A stretch of 64,000 nt of DNA from Novakomyces olei (GCA_016906335.1 JADEYG010000001.1:1488001-1552000), one strand, 5' to 3'; positions 44,393 through 55,537 are shown, numbered from the stretch's first letter. Program-made: numbers and translations. Notes: generated from the letters alone by a model not told the origin.

Positions 44393-46121
44393 ATGGAGCC
44401 AGCACGGCTCTTGCGGTCGCGTTTCTTTTTCCGGCTGCTACCGTTCCAACGGTTCATATGTATGTCGCCTATTCTTTTTTGCGTGGCAGTTTTTATGGGT
44501 GCCTGGCCACGCGCACGCGTTTCTTTGGCTCCCATCTTTTTGATGAGTTGGGAGCGGCTTCTTCACCCCTTCATTTGACTAACCATTCTCTGCATTGCCG
44601 GGCGAGCCTCTGTGCTCTTCCCGACCCTATCGGCCATTGCTTTACGTGAATATACAGTCGTAGTAGTATCGGCTATTGCAATACTAACTCTACTGTATCC
44701 GCATCCTGGCGATGATGTACTTGAAAATGGACGGAAATTCAAAACGTCAGAGGCGCCGCCAATTGATATGGAGGCCATTCAAGAAAGGCAGCGGCAGGCT
44801 TCCTTAAAACAAAAAAATGACAAGATTACTCTTCCCGTGATCCCTGACCCTCCGTCGTCACCAAAGCGTAGTATCCGTGATAAGCTGGCTTATTATTACC
44901 CTTACACAGCCGAAATACGGGAGAAGGCTTACCCGGGATTCATCTGGCAGACATGGAAACACTCCTTTGAAGACGAAAATTTTGAGTCGCGTTTGCGCCC
45001 GCTGGCACAGGCATGGACGGACAAGCACCCGGAGAGTGTACACGAGGTACATTGGCTTCTTTTTTTCTATTTTGATTGCGATTTCAAATATCCTACATCA
45101 TTGTTGGACGTTCTGCGGAATGTAAATAGAAAATTTGCGCTCTCCGTCTTTTCTTTTCCGTTTTTTGTTTTCCGTCTAATTGAGCACGGCAACTATCTCG
45201 GCCGCGATTTTTTATTTTCATTGTTTATATTCTTTTAGCTATTTCATTTTTTTCCGTTCGAGTTGATGCTTGAATTGTGCTCTCTTAACCCGCTTGCTCT
45301 TTACTCGACTAGTCTTACGCAAAGTCCATATACTAACGTGGGCAGGTTGTCCCAGACGGCTATGCTGTCAATATGATAAAGTACCTATACTACCATATCC
45401 CCGAGGTTGCAGAGGCGTACGAGGCGCTGCCCCAGCCCGTATTAAAAGCAGACTTTTTCCGTTACTTGATTCTGTTTGCACGCGGCGGAGTTTATACGGA
45501 CATTGACACGGAACCGTTGCGGCCTGCAAATGAGTGGGTTCCTGATACTTTTGGTCTGGACGCACAGGGAATGACTGTGGGCATTGAAGCGGACCCTGAT
45601 CGGCCGGACTGGGCAAAGTGGTATGCTCGTCGAATCCAATTTTGTCAGTGGACAATTCGGGCCAAACCTGGTCATCCGGCTCTGCTGGAAACAATTGCAC
45701 GTATTACCGAGCGTACACGTAAAAAGAAGAAATCAAACACACTCAATATCGAATCGACCTCTGTCATGGAATGGACGGGGCCTGCAGTGTGGACAGATGC
45801 GCTTATGGCGTACTTTAATACGCCTGAAGTTTTGGCATCTTTTGCAGAGCAAAATAAAGACGACAAGGAGTTGCGAAATGTAAAAAAAATCGATCCTGTG
45901 TTCTTTACAAAACTGGAAAAGGCCGTTCGCGTGGGCGATGTTGTAGTGCTGCCTATCACCGCCTTCAGCCCTGACCAAGGTCATATGGGGTCCAAGCCGT
46001 CTTCAGACCCAGACGCTATGGTCAAGCACCATTTTGATGGAAGGTAATTTAATGGCCTGTTATGTGGATTTATGGACTAACAATACCCAGCTGGAAACCG
46101 GAAGAAGAACGCATGAATTAG
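44393..46121 (+). CDS. OCH1: Och1/Hoc1-family alpha-1,6-mannosyltransferase (GT32)
   Basis: Four exons: 44393-44459, 44607-45046, 45346-46043 and 46091-46121, 411 residues. A basic start is followed by a signal-anchor helix (YTVVVVSAIAILTLLY), a stem, then the GT32 catalytic domain: GFIWQTWK, PVLKADFFRYLILFARGGVYTDIDTEPLRP with the metal-binding TDIDT (DxD), and MEWTGPAVWTDAL. The last 31-nt exon supplies WKPEEERMN after FDGS, the usual Och1 end. It starts outer-chain mannose addition on N-glycans in the cis-Golgi. Exons 2-4 are firm; the first exon and the 147-nt intron rest on phase and a GTATGT donor. Introns are 147, 299 and 47 nt. Confidence 0.88.
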
Positions 46122-47525
46122 CAACATCATTTTAATGATAACTCATATAACATCAGCCATTGAGAGGCACTAAAATTCCTTAGTTTGCTCGTTTACTTTG
46201 TAAGCAATTGGCAATAAATTGTTTTGTCGTCAATTTAACGCGATATTATTCATAGCTTGCCAAGGGAGATTTCCGGGTTTCATTTCATTTCAAATTACGT
46301 TCCGTCAAGAAACATAAATTCTGATCACGTTGCATATGCCCACTGAACCAGAAATTATTTCAATTAAATTTATTCCATATTACAAACATATACAAGACAA
46401 TTTCGGTAATAATTACAATATGTACTAAATAGTGGTTTCTTTAATATAAAAAAAAAATTCTCAAAGGCCAAGTCACCGAGCATTATCGGCTCATACGATG
46501 ACGGCACTCGGCAGACATGGAAAAAGACGTGGATATATTAATTCTATATACGTACGCGAGCACCGCCCCAAGTCTACGATGAGGACAAGATCATGTAAGA
46601 TTAGAGTGTAAAATTCGGTGACGTAAGTGATTAGGTTTATTAGCGCTAGATTTAGCGCTTTTCACCGTGCGGTCTGCAACTGCCGACGGGACGCATAAAA
46701 TTTTCACGCTAAATTCTGGTCGACTTTGTACATGTAAACCGCAAAAAGCGATTTAACGTCAGGTTTCGGTATTTGCGTAACTAAATAAAGCTGCAGCTGC
46801 GATGTACCGATTCGATGATCGTGTTCTACCGTAATGACGAGCCTAGTGCAATGGTCTATAAAGGTATATATAAATGAGATCTTGTAGTTTGCAAATCTAC
46901 TAGTTGCATTCAGACTTGTGTCATGGAAGTAGTAATTTTAGCATTCGAGGATAACTCTCAGCGTTTTAAAGCAGCAAGTTTGTACTTTCTGTTCAATTGG
47001 CCATAATAGCTTTTGCTAATATGGCTCTCACTATATATACCCTGATTATTTAATGTCAACCCCCACCCCACTTTTCTTTTCTTCCACGCTTTTCTCGGCT
47101 GACGAGAAGGGTAACAGGCTGATTCTACACCCCCAAAGATCGACGAGCCCAGCAAGCAAATTTTCTAGTTAAAAAATAAAATAAAATATGCCCATAGACT
47201 TATAAATAGGGAGCGCTAACTTGAAGTACTTCAGCTAGAGCACTTCAATCCTCAATCTCTTGCCAAACAAATGCAAAGTATTTGCATGTAACTGTACCAT
47301 ACATTGTGTGGAGATTAATTCTGATATCATCTTTCAAGCTTGTCAGCAGATTGATTGGACAACGATTTTGCGCTTTTTATGTTTACGAAATTTTACGTCA
47401 TCTAGACGCTTTCTTTTGAAAATCCATCATTGGATTCAAGAAACCGAGGTTTCTGAAAAAATTATAAAACGCAAGTCTTTGCAGCAATTGCCTTTGACGG
47501 TCAGTCAAGTGCCTACTGTTTTACA
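46122..47525. other. 1.4-kb region without a supported gene
   Basis: The longest gene-free stretch. It contains moderately GC-rich islands near 46470-46530 and 46590-46830 and two TATA-like boxes (near 46867 and at 47201), but no credible reading frame over 70 codons and no tRNA, snRNA or C/D snoRNA I could fold by eye. Confidence 0.6.
47201..47209 (+). promoter_or_regulatory. TATA box (TATAAATAG)
   Basis: A strong TATA element 317 bp upstream of the sulfotransferase-like start. I noticed no comparably perfect TATA box close to the housekeeping genes. Confidence 0.45.
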
Positions 47526-48382
47526 ATGGCCAAGTCAATTGTTTTATGGTCGCATCCCCGCAGTGTTTCCACTGCATTTACACGCTCAATACTCTCGCGG
47601 CCTGAAGACTTTGCGGTACTCCACGAACCATATTCAGAGCCGTGCTATTATAACCCCAAAGAATATGTGATTGATAGGTTCGAAGAGAAAACGAACCCCG
47701 TCACTTTTGCAGATGTTACAGCCAGAATCCTTGCCAGCAATGAGCCAAAGACGAATTTCACCAAAGACATGGCCGGGGTAAGTTGGTTATATAGCAGCTA
47801 CGTATTCAGTCACTAACATCACCACAGTACATTGTTGATATTCGCCAGTACCCACCACGGTTTCTAGTCTCGGACGCGGATTTTCTGCAAATGCAGCATA
47901 CGTTTCTCATTCGTGACCCGGTGCGCTCTGTACCAAGTTACTACCGGTGCTGTGAACGTCTGATTAAAGAATTTGGTAAATGGTCCCCCGACGAGACAGG
48001 ACTGCTCGAGTCTAAAATACTGTACGATCATCTGGTCCGTTTGGCGCCAGAGAGGCCGCCTTTGGTGCTGGACGCGCAGGATCTTATTGAGAGACCAGAG
48101 CAAGTTATGCGCGTGTGGTGTGAGTACGTGGGTATTCCTTTCGATCCCAAGATGCTTACCTGGGAACCTGCTCCAGTGCCCGAGTTTGAGATCTGGAAAG
48201 GCTGGCATGATGACGCAGAGCAGACTTCTGGTTTCAAAACCGATCGGCCTCCAAGCAATCAGCTGCCCCACAAATCTACGTCTGACGCGGACAGTGAGGC
48301 CCTGCCTGATGATGTGTGGCGCGATATCAACCGCAATATCCCGTACTACCAGTATCTATATGAGCGGAGGCATCGATTCTGA
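47526..48382 (+). CDS. Sulfotransferase-like P-loop protein
   Basis: Two exons, 47526-47777 and 47828-48382, 268 residues, phase 0 junction and a CACTAAC branch site. The N-terminal IVLWSHPRSVSTAFTRS matches the 5'-PAPS-binding loop, and FLIRDPVRSVPSYYR matches the 3'-phosphate-binding motif, in the right spacing for cytosolic sulfotransferase folds. The rest (DLIERPEQVMRVWCEYVGIPFD and WKGWHDDAE) resembles a family found in bacteria and scattered fungi and often annotated only as sulfotransferase-like. Substrate and even catalysis are unknown. A TATA box and an unusually long upstream spacer suggest regulated expression. Confidence 0.8.
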
Positions 48383-48916
48383 ATTGGAGAATCGGCATTG
48401 GGTCTAATGTATTATCTTATGCAGTGATAGATGCGATCGCGTAAGAGGAGTGTACTGATATTTTAACGATATTATGTATGGCATTGCATTATACGTGCCT
48501 GTGTATGTATAAATATCTATGCTTCTAGTACAAATTTTCTGAATTCCAAATCTGCTTGTCTGTGGTATCGACTAATTCTAACCGTCGGCCGTTCAAACCT
48601 GGCTCACGCCGTATATTCATGTCCGTATAGACGTAACACAAAAGATCAGGTATGGGATAGGATATCTTTAGGCAAAAAGATGCCTTTTTGCTGTGCGGCA
48701 TTTAGTAAGGCTATGGCTCGTCGTACAATTTGCACTGACCATTTACTTGCGATTGCCCTAATAACCCTAGTATCGTCCTAGGCCCTAATATCGCCTAATT
48801 AACGCAGTATCGTCCATAACTAACCCTAATATCGTCTCTAGTATCGTCCAATATCGTCTAATTAACCCTATAATACCATACTGGCCGTCAAGGCTCCATC
48901 TTTAGTGTATATATAT
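48383..48916. other. Intergenic region
   Basis: 534 bp between two plus-strand genes. No gene seen; the repeat listed next fills the 3' part. Confidence 0.6.
48755..48875. repeat. Degenerate TATCGTC/CCCTAA repeat cluster
   Basis: Six TATCGTCC-like units are interleaved with about five CCCTAA elements in 120 bp, ending some 40 bp upstream of the FGGY-kinase start. The CCCTAA parts resemble TTAGGG-type boxes. Confidence 0.75.
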
Positions 48917-50741
48917 ATGCATATTGGCATTGATGTCGGCAGCGCAAGTGTGCGTGCAGCCTTGTTGAATGCGGAGCACGAGCTTTTAGCAGTCTCCACA
49001 CACGAAATCCGTACTTTAGAACATGGCCATTATATGGCAAGTTGCCAATGCTGATTGGAACTAACACGCTACAGGAGCACAATGCACATGAAATATGGAC
49101 GGCAATTGAAGCCTGTATTGCAAAGCTGCCGCCACGCAATAAAGTCACGTCAATCGGCGTGTGTGCCACATGTTCAATGGTGCTATGCCGCCAGGACAGT
49201 GGCGACGCGGTCCCTATTCCCGGAGGCATTGGAGGTGACGTAATAAAATGGTGCGACCAGCGAGCGGTACGGCAAACGGCAAAACTGAACGCTGCGCCTG
49301 AGGCTTCTGCCCTATTTGCTCGTACCGGCGGACGAATTGACGTTGAAATGGCTCTGCCCAAACTTTTGTGGATCAGTGAGCAGGCCGATGTGGCGGGGCT
49401 GCGTGCCTTTGACTTGGCCGACTGGATAGTCTTTTGTCTGACAGGCAACGATACTTGCAGCTATATTGCCGCTATGTACAATGGATGGGACGCAGAGCGT
49501 GGAGGATGGCCGGCTCAGTTTTTCAAGACTATGCAACTCAACGAGTCAGCGCTGGGGCTGAATGTAAAGCAGAGTGGGTCCCCTGCCGGCCGGATTAAAG
49601 GCGATATTGCACTCGGCTGGCAGGTTCCTTCAAGCACTATTGTGGCTGTCGGGATTATTGACGGCTTTGCCGGCTGGATCGGGCCCTGCTTGGAGCGCTC
49701 TGCTCGCCGAGCCGGGTATTACAATGGCTGCCTGGCTTGCGTAAGTGGGACCAGCTCCTGCTTTTACGTGGCCACTAACGCTGACGTGGGGAAGGGCAAT
49801 ATAATCGAGAGCACGCACGGCCTTTGGGGTCCGTTTCCCAATGCTATTGCGTCGAGTCCCGTCACGCTTTCAGAGGCAGGACAAACTGCTACTGGCTCAT
49901 TGCTGTACTCTGTCGCCCACAGCCACGCCGGCTGGGCTATAGTGCAGCGCGTCAGAGGCGCACTGTCGCCACTCGAATGGCTGAGCCAGTATTGTATAAG
50001 CCTGCGGTACTCGCAGCAGGCTCAGCGGCAGCTGCACTGGGTAGAAGTTTTACAGCGAAGCCGCTTGCATGGTATGCTGACACTGAAAATCTATGGTTTA
50101 CAAAATGACAAAATGACAAAATAAATAACAAAATAAATGAATGAATAAATAAATGAATAAATAAATAGAGAAATGCGTCGTCTTTACAATTCTGACTTGC
50201 AACAGTGTACCCCGACTTTGCTGGTAACCGTACACCCGTGGCGGACGAGCGGCTGTGCGGTGCAGTACACGGGCTACGGCTCTCTGCGCACGGAGACTTT
50301 AGCAATGCGAGAAAGACTCTTGAAGGTGTCAGCGACGAGGAGTACGCATTGCTGGACCAACTGGGCGAGCTGTGTGTAGCCGTTATAGAATCATTGTGCT
50401 TTCAAACAAGGCAGATTGCGGACAAGTTCCGTAGCGCAGGCCATAATATTACTCATATCTCTGTGGCTGGTGGTCAAGCTCAGAATGCGATTTTTACAGA
50501 GCTGCTGGCAACAATTACGCAGCTGCCTGTACGTGTAGCTCGTCATTCCAGCGTTGCAGTAGTAACTGGGGCTGCAATTCTTGGATCGCTCGCCGTCCCG
50601 GCCGGTGAAGGCGGGTTTGTTAAAGACGAACGTGCTCAAATTATGCCCGATACTAGTGGTGAGACACAGGCATTAGTGCAGCGGCGGTTCCGCTATTACC
50701 TAGACATGCTGGAGTTCGAATTGGCCCATTTGGAAGCGTAG
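48917..50741 (+). CDS. FGGY-family carbohydrate (pentulose) kinase
   Basis: Three exons: 48917-49036, 49075-50071 and 50206-50741, 550 residues. The first phosphate motif is MHIGIDVGSASVRAALL, followed by GHYMEHNAHEIWTAI across intron 1, KWCDQRA in the sugar-binding lobe, LACVSGTSSCFYVA, LHVYPDFAGNRTPVADERL across intron 2 and the adenosine motif HISVAGGQAQN. It is nearest to Ydr109c/FGGY-type D-ribulose kinases, which probably repair or phosphorylate ribulose. Intron 1 (38 nt) uses a GC donor (GCAAGT) with ACTAAC and CAG; the GT alternatives break the frame. Intron 2 is 134 nt and contains AAATGAATAAATA repeats. Confidence 0.88.
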
Positions 50742-51115
50742 TTTAACGTTATACGGCTATTTTCTTCGCGGGCTGGCTGGCTTCGGCTATAGATACAATT
50801 TCATCAACTTTACCATACGATTTCGTTACTCGCCAGTACAATTTATTTGCAGCGTAGCAGCTACGAGGATTAAACTAGAAACCATCAGTGCTTTAGAGGC
50901 ACGCATAAAGCTGCTATCCTTATCGAATTAATCTTTAATGTCTGTAGACATACGGCAATACTGGGATAAGCGCTCAATAATAAGGCCAGTTAGTTAGATA
51001 ATCTAGATGTAGTATTTGTATTACTAAAACTATTGTGTAAAATGCTTCTTGTTTGTGAAAAGATATATTAAAGTTCCTGCCAGTACTTATAACAGTTAGT
51101 GTTCGGGGAAGATAA

Positions 51116-51133
51116 TTAACCCTAACCCTAACC
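51116..51133. promoter_or_regulatory. Triple TTAGGG-like box
   Basis: TTAACCCTAACCCTAACC, three near-perfect telomere-type units, about 350 bp upstream of the start at 51485. The best match to this motif in the window. Confidence 0.5.
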
Positions 51134-51448
51134 GATTCTGGCTTAGTATGACTAGACTACTTTTATCCCGACAAAATCGCTATATAATATATGTATACGT
51201 GAAACCTTTCAAAAACAGTACTAGAAAAAAATAACATTAAATAAAATCATATAAAACGAAATAATATTAAATAGAATCATATTAATTATAGTGCTCCTCT
51301 GTCCTTTACGTAGTGACGACTAAACAGGAGCATTACACGCTGTTAAATTACTGATAATAGCCATGTAACTAATATATTTGCTTCTACGCAACAACGGGAA
51401 TACCAATGAAAAAAAAAGAGATAAAAATAAAACTATGTCGCTAGTAGC

Positions 51449-51473
51449 TGTTTGTTTACAACGTAAACAAACA
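51449..51473. promoter_or_regulatory. Inverted forkhead-type site (unknown gene)
   Basis: Arms TGTTTGTTTAC and GTAAACAAACA with a 3-bp AAC spacer: an 11-bp perfect inverted repeat, the longest of the three dyads. It ends only 11 bp before the predicted ATG, so the real start codon may lie further downstream or the leader is very short. Confidence 0.7.
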
Positions 51474-51484
51474 CGAATGTGACG

Positions 51485-51934
51485 ATGCTACTTGGGCTGC
51501 TTGGCCGCTTTTGGAGCTGGCTGCTGCTTATTTTCTCAAGACCACGGCGCTATAGCAGCACCGATGTGGAGAGTACACCTCTGCTCAATGAGCAGCGACC
51601 ATGTCCAAATAGCCAAAAGAGTAGTGCACCGAATAGACAGACCTCAAGCGCAGGATCTGTCGTTTCTGTCGCAGATTCGGGGTACGGATCAACTGTCTCT
51701 GACATCAGCGAGTACCCTAAGCACAATGGAGCAGAGCGAAACCGAATTGCTCGGGCTTTTGCTGCACTAGTTCAAATTTCTTTTATATTACAATTTTACA
51801 AAGCTCGGCTTTTCGACTCTGACTTTTGTTTCAATGCGCCAAGGGTATTGACTAATCGGGTCGGCACCGTTCTTTGGGCGGCCGCTCATCTTGTGCGCCG
51901 AGAACCGGCTGCTCTGCCTGATTGGGGCGTCTAG
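51485..51934 (+). CDS. Uncharacterised protein with hydrophobic N-terminus and Ser-rich body
   Basis: A 149-residue frame starting MLLGLLGRFWSWLLLIF, a possible membrane anchor, followed by basic residues and a long Ser/Thr/Asn/Gln-rich stretch with DSGYGSTVSD, which resembles a phosphodegron or kinase-target cluster. A helical segment follows (RNRIARAFAALVQISF). The 3' part after about 51775 is doubtful: splice-like signals near 51798 and 51844 and the following T-rich DNA suggest an intron and more coding sequence up to about 52180. I do not recognise the family. Its promoter shares the forkhead dyad of NUD1 and BUB2. Confidence 0.4.
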   Translation: MLLGLLGRFWSWLLLIFSRPRRYSSTDVESTPLLNEQRPCPNSQKSSAPNRQTSSAGSVVSVADSGYGSTVSDISEYPKHNGAERNRIARAFAALVQISFILQFYKARLFDSDFCFNAPRVLTNRVGTVLWAAAHLVRREPAALPDWGV

Positions 51935-52287
51935 CAAGGGGATTTTTATTATTTTTTTTTCGATATTTTGGTTTTTCTGCTTTTTAAAATTTTGTCGATC
52001 GCCTTTGTTGCGCAAAGGCATGGGAAGTACAGTTTACAAAGCTTGTTGCATGCGCGAAAAACCGATGTTGCGATCTTTGAGCCTATATGGTGCTGTAAAA
52101 CTCGTTATTATTGGTGCGTTGTCTACTGCCCGGCATTGCAGGAATCATGTTCAGCAACGGGCTTTAGACGGCTCTGTTCAAAAATTCTATTTATTTCAAA
52201 TTACCAATTTTATCTGGCTCTGTATATGCTTTATAATGTAACATTGAAGCTGGTTGCGTATATACAGTATACCCATCCACGGAGCAT
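51935..52287. other. Region between unknown gene and CLPTM1 3' end
   Basis: 353 bp, T-rich at 51948-51985. A short frame at 52020-52240 (MGSTVYKACCMREK...) could be a 3' exon of the preceding gene, but I cannot fix its splice sites. Confidence 0.35.
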
Positions 52288-55005
52288 TCATCGAGTCTTT
52301 TTCGCCTCGACAGGTTTTGTGCGCTCGACAACATCTGATTCTGCCTCGGCCGGCACTTTAGAATCATCGAGAGCTGCCTGCTTTTGCTCTTCTTCTGCCG
52401 ACTGCCCAAACTCGTTGGCCCGTGTTTTGTCCACCTTGTAGATCCAACTTTGGTACAGATAAACGACAAACACGACATCATCCCTGAAGCAGGCAATTCC
52501 TAAACTGTTAGCATCGCTGTTTCAAGATACGGTGTTTGAATTACGGTGGAGGAGCGGCATAGTAACGACAAACGAGAAAAAGTCATCTACAATAGTATTC
52601 AAAAACTTGTAGACTAGAGTCCTTGCGGGCATATGGGCCACGGATTTGAGTTTGTAATTAATGTAGAGCCCGGGAATCATCGTCATAAAGCCCCAGGTGT
52701 ACACAAATCTTGATATTAGTATGTTTAATGCGAGAATTGCGATAATGGCCTACCCCACAAGTGTCTTTATGATAAACGAGTACCAGCTTTTGTGCGTATC
52801 ATACAGTAGCGAGTAGCCGGCATAGGCAGCAAGCAACGGAATTGCCACCCATATCAGATATTTATAGGCAACTTGATCAGCCTCATCCGTCTTGCGCTCC
52901 GTCTCACTCAGCTGATGCTTGTCCTCAAAACGAATGCGGTATGGGATAATTGAATTTACTTGCACAAGTTTAACATCCACGGCTTTTGTTACTTTCCACG
53001 CTTCCACCACGATCCCAAAGCCTTGAGTCCCAAGAATGACCCAGGAAGTTTCCTCGCTGCTATCAATAAGATAGAGGAAAACAATTATTTGCATAATGAC
53101 ATTGCTTAGAATGCTGCGGAATGATATGCCCACATTATCTTTTCTCGAGCGCCAATGCGAGATATCTGGATTTTAGTTAGTTTTAAGACCGCCACTGATC
53201 AGTTATAGTAAAATTTTATGTTATTTCCATTTAGCAATTCGAGTGTATTTTTATCGAATAAATATAAACATAAATATTTTGATGCTTTTTAAACAAGACG
53301 CTCATACCGTTCTTAAATGCCAGAAATTCGAATAAAGAGTGCAGGCACGAAACTAGAATTGTAGTCACCAAAAGGTAGACATTTGTCTCGAGGAAAATAC
53401 GTTTCACTTCTTCGATCTCGCCACCACTTGACTTTTGGCCGAAAGCATTAGGCTGCTCTTGCTGCGCTTTTAGAGACTGCTCAAAGGAAACGTAGAGATT
53501 CATTTTCCATAGAGCCAAAGGCTCAATAGTTAAATGTAACGGAAGCGAGCTTTAAAATGTTAGCATCTTAATAGCACAATTTAAATTATTTTTTTAAAAC
53601 ATTTTGGTAATAATATCAACTCAAAACAATACAACGAACCTGACGCTTGCGTTAATAGGCATCATATGATCCTTGAGCTGCCAAAATTCGTTAGGATACA
53701 CTATCGGATAATAGTAACCCTTTTTGCCAGTGGCGTCCCGTCGATCGTGGCTGTCAACAGGAATATCTAGGCAAAATGTAAGTTGTACTCAGGTTTGAAA
53801 CAAAGAATGATTTCAGGAAATAAAAAGTATTACAATTTTGCAAAGGCGGGGGAGACGATGCATATTGCATTGTTCCTACGCTTGGAACCAGATTGATTGT
53901 AGTATTTGGATGCCAGTAAGATACAATTGGCAATTTGCCTCCGGATTGAGGCTCTTCACTATCATTAATTTCACCTTCGTCGTCTGAACCCAAAAGATGC
54001 TTCTCCTTTTTCTCCTTTCGCTGAGGCAAGTATTTGACAAGCTCTAACATCTGGTTAGCATCGTATTCATTATGAGAAAGCAATTAAACACTCTTAGCTT
54101 GACAATTCAATGCAGAAAAAACCAGGAAGAGACAAAAACCAAAAAATAAACACAGAACCAGACAAGGTCAAAGACGGAAAAAACGACATAGCTAATACTG
54201 GCAGAAAGAAGCTTACGATGGCTGTAGCGAATACTGTTATCGCTCTCAATAGGACTAGCTACCGTATTGCGTGGATCGAGCGAAAGAAAAAGGTGAGCAT
54301 ATAGCGAACCATTGTGCTGCACTGATTCGGAGATAGGCAAGTCTATATCTACCTTGTACCACTCATCGCTGCCAGTAAACACATCGTCGCGTTCAAGGAC
54401 AGGAACAGCCGGCTCAGATGATCCCAAGAAATAATTAGAGTCTTCAGATATGTATAACCTCAAATCCTGATCGTCAGTTTCTGTAATTATAGTTGGGTTT
54501 AGAATTTAGTTATTAATTTTCTTGATTTCGCATCTTTCTAGGATATTGCTTTTTCAAAACGAAATACCAGATGAGTGCCTTTAGGCCAGATTGGGTCAAC
54601 TTGCAACGGTAAAGGTGTCCGCTCGTACACGACAGATCCATCGGGACTTAAAGGTGCAGATGAAGGCGCTGACGAATTATTGCCAGATAATTTGCCTGAG
54701 TATTAGAGCAATCCCCAAAATAATTCAAATGACAGATGAAATCGAAAAAGGCACAAAAATAAATCGACAAAAATAATAATAAAAACTAAAAAAAAAAACC
54801 AAAAAGAATCAAATCAACAGATAAAAGAAAGAGCAAAAAAGGCGGACGACTGTCAAAACGGGATAATGAGCGGACTACCAAATAAGAACTGGACAGCAGC
54901 AAAGATCAAAACACCACGTGAAATGGCTTGAAACATGGAGTAAAAGCTGGATCCTCCGCCGCCGTTTCGTGGTGCAGCATTGCCGTTCTGCTGTCGATCT
55001 GCCAT
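52288..55005 (-). CDS. CLPTM1/CLPTM1L-family polytopic membrane protein
   Basis: Nine minus-strand exons: 54879-55005, 54568-54695, 54263-54466, 53834-54050, 53640-53766, 53308-53549, 52754-53165, 52545-52708 and 52288-52499, 610 residues with every phase consistent. Family signatures include WPKGTHLDLRLYISE, LPISESVQHNGSLYAHLFLS, IVSYWHPNTTINLV, YYYPIVYPNEFWQLKDHMMPIN, LFEFLAFKND, GLYINYKLKSVAHMPARTLVYKFLNTIVDDFFSFV and ACFRDDVVFVVYLYQSWIYKVDKTRANEFG. Mammalian members act in the ER or Golgi; CLPTM1L has been described as a glycolipid scramblase for GPI synthesis. Introns range from 45 to 212 nt. The least certain junction is exon 3 to 4 (donor GTAGCT). It is the most finely split gene of the window. 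Confidence 0.94.
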
Positions 55006-55537
55006 TCTGCAGGATAGCGCGAACGACGTAAACCCCGAACCCTTTCTAAAAGTATCGCTTACGTTATGGCGTATTATTTCGCACGACGACGTTTTATAAC
55101 CCTAACTCTACGAGTATCCTTATTTTATTCCTTTGCGATTTTTATTGCGGCAAGTATAGGCGCACAAGATACTTACAAAACTTAACTAGTAAACATGGAC
55201 GAGGGAGAGACATCGGGTCTGTTGAACAGACAACAAACAAAACTAAATGAATACTTTTCATGTACAATAATGTACAGACAAAATCAAGTCTACTTGGCAG
55301 TGCGCAATGGACAGTAGCACAGAGTTGGAATCTAAAAGAATGTTATTGGTGCCAAAGGATAGGATCAGGTTTTGCTTGCGCAAATCAAGTCATAGTTGCA
55401 ATGTATTTGGTACAGCTACTTTAAGCAAATCTGGCTCGGCCTCAACATTATTTACTAAACGGCCCGCCCGGCCCATTTGTATAGACGTATGATAAGCAAA
55501 AAGCTAATTTTAAACGTATGTATGATTCATGAAATAT
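55006..55537. other. Intergenic region CLPTM1/TIM50
   Basis: 532 bp. A TTAGGG-like box (TAACCCTAACTCTA, 55097-55110) lies about 90 bp upstream of the CLPTM1 start. A 61-codon frame at 55307-55492 is unconvincing. Confidence 0.55.

Larger units (their letters stand above)
50742..51484. other. Intergenic region upstream of the unknown gene
   Basis: 743 bp, AT-rich in its second half. It carries a TTAGGG-like triple box and the forkhead dyad listed next. No gene seen. Confidence 0.6.

Noticed and set aside
46191-46205. A fourth forkhead-type dyad (GTTTAC-TTT-GTAAGC)
   Set aside because: One mismatch in the core, and it lies just downstream of OCH1, more than 1.3 kb from the next start; kept out of the motif set.
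46460-46900. Structured RNA in the 46.1-47.5 kb gap
   Set aside because: I looked for tRNA arms, U-snRNA motifs and C/D boxes and found none convincing.
47260-47670. 136-codon plus-strand frame overlapping the sulfotransferase-like gene
   Set aside because: It starts with TTG and overlaps the real gene in another frame; no recognisable features.
54879-55005. First thought to be Sec61-beta (short Gly-rich N-terminus before a helix)
   Set aside because: It splices in phase to the CLPTM1 homologue and matches that family's N-terminus; no Sec61-beta signature follows.
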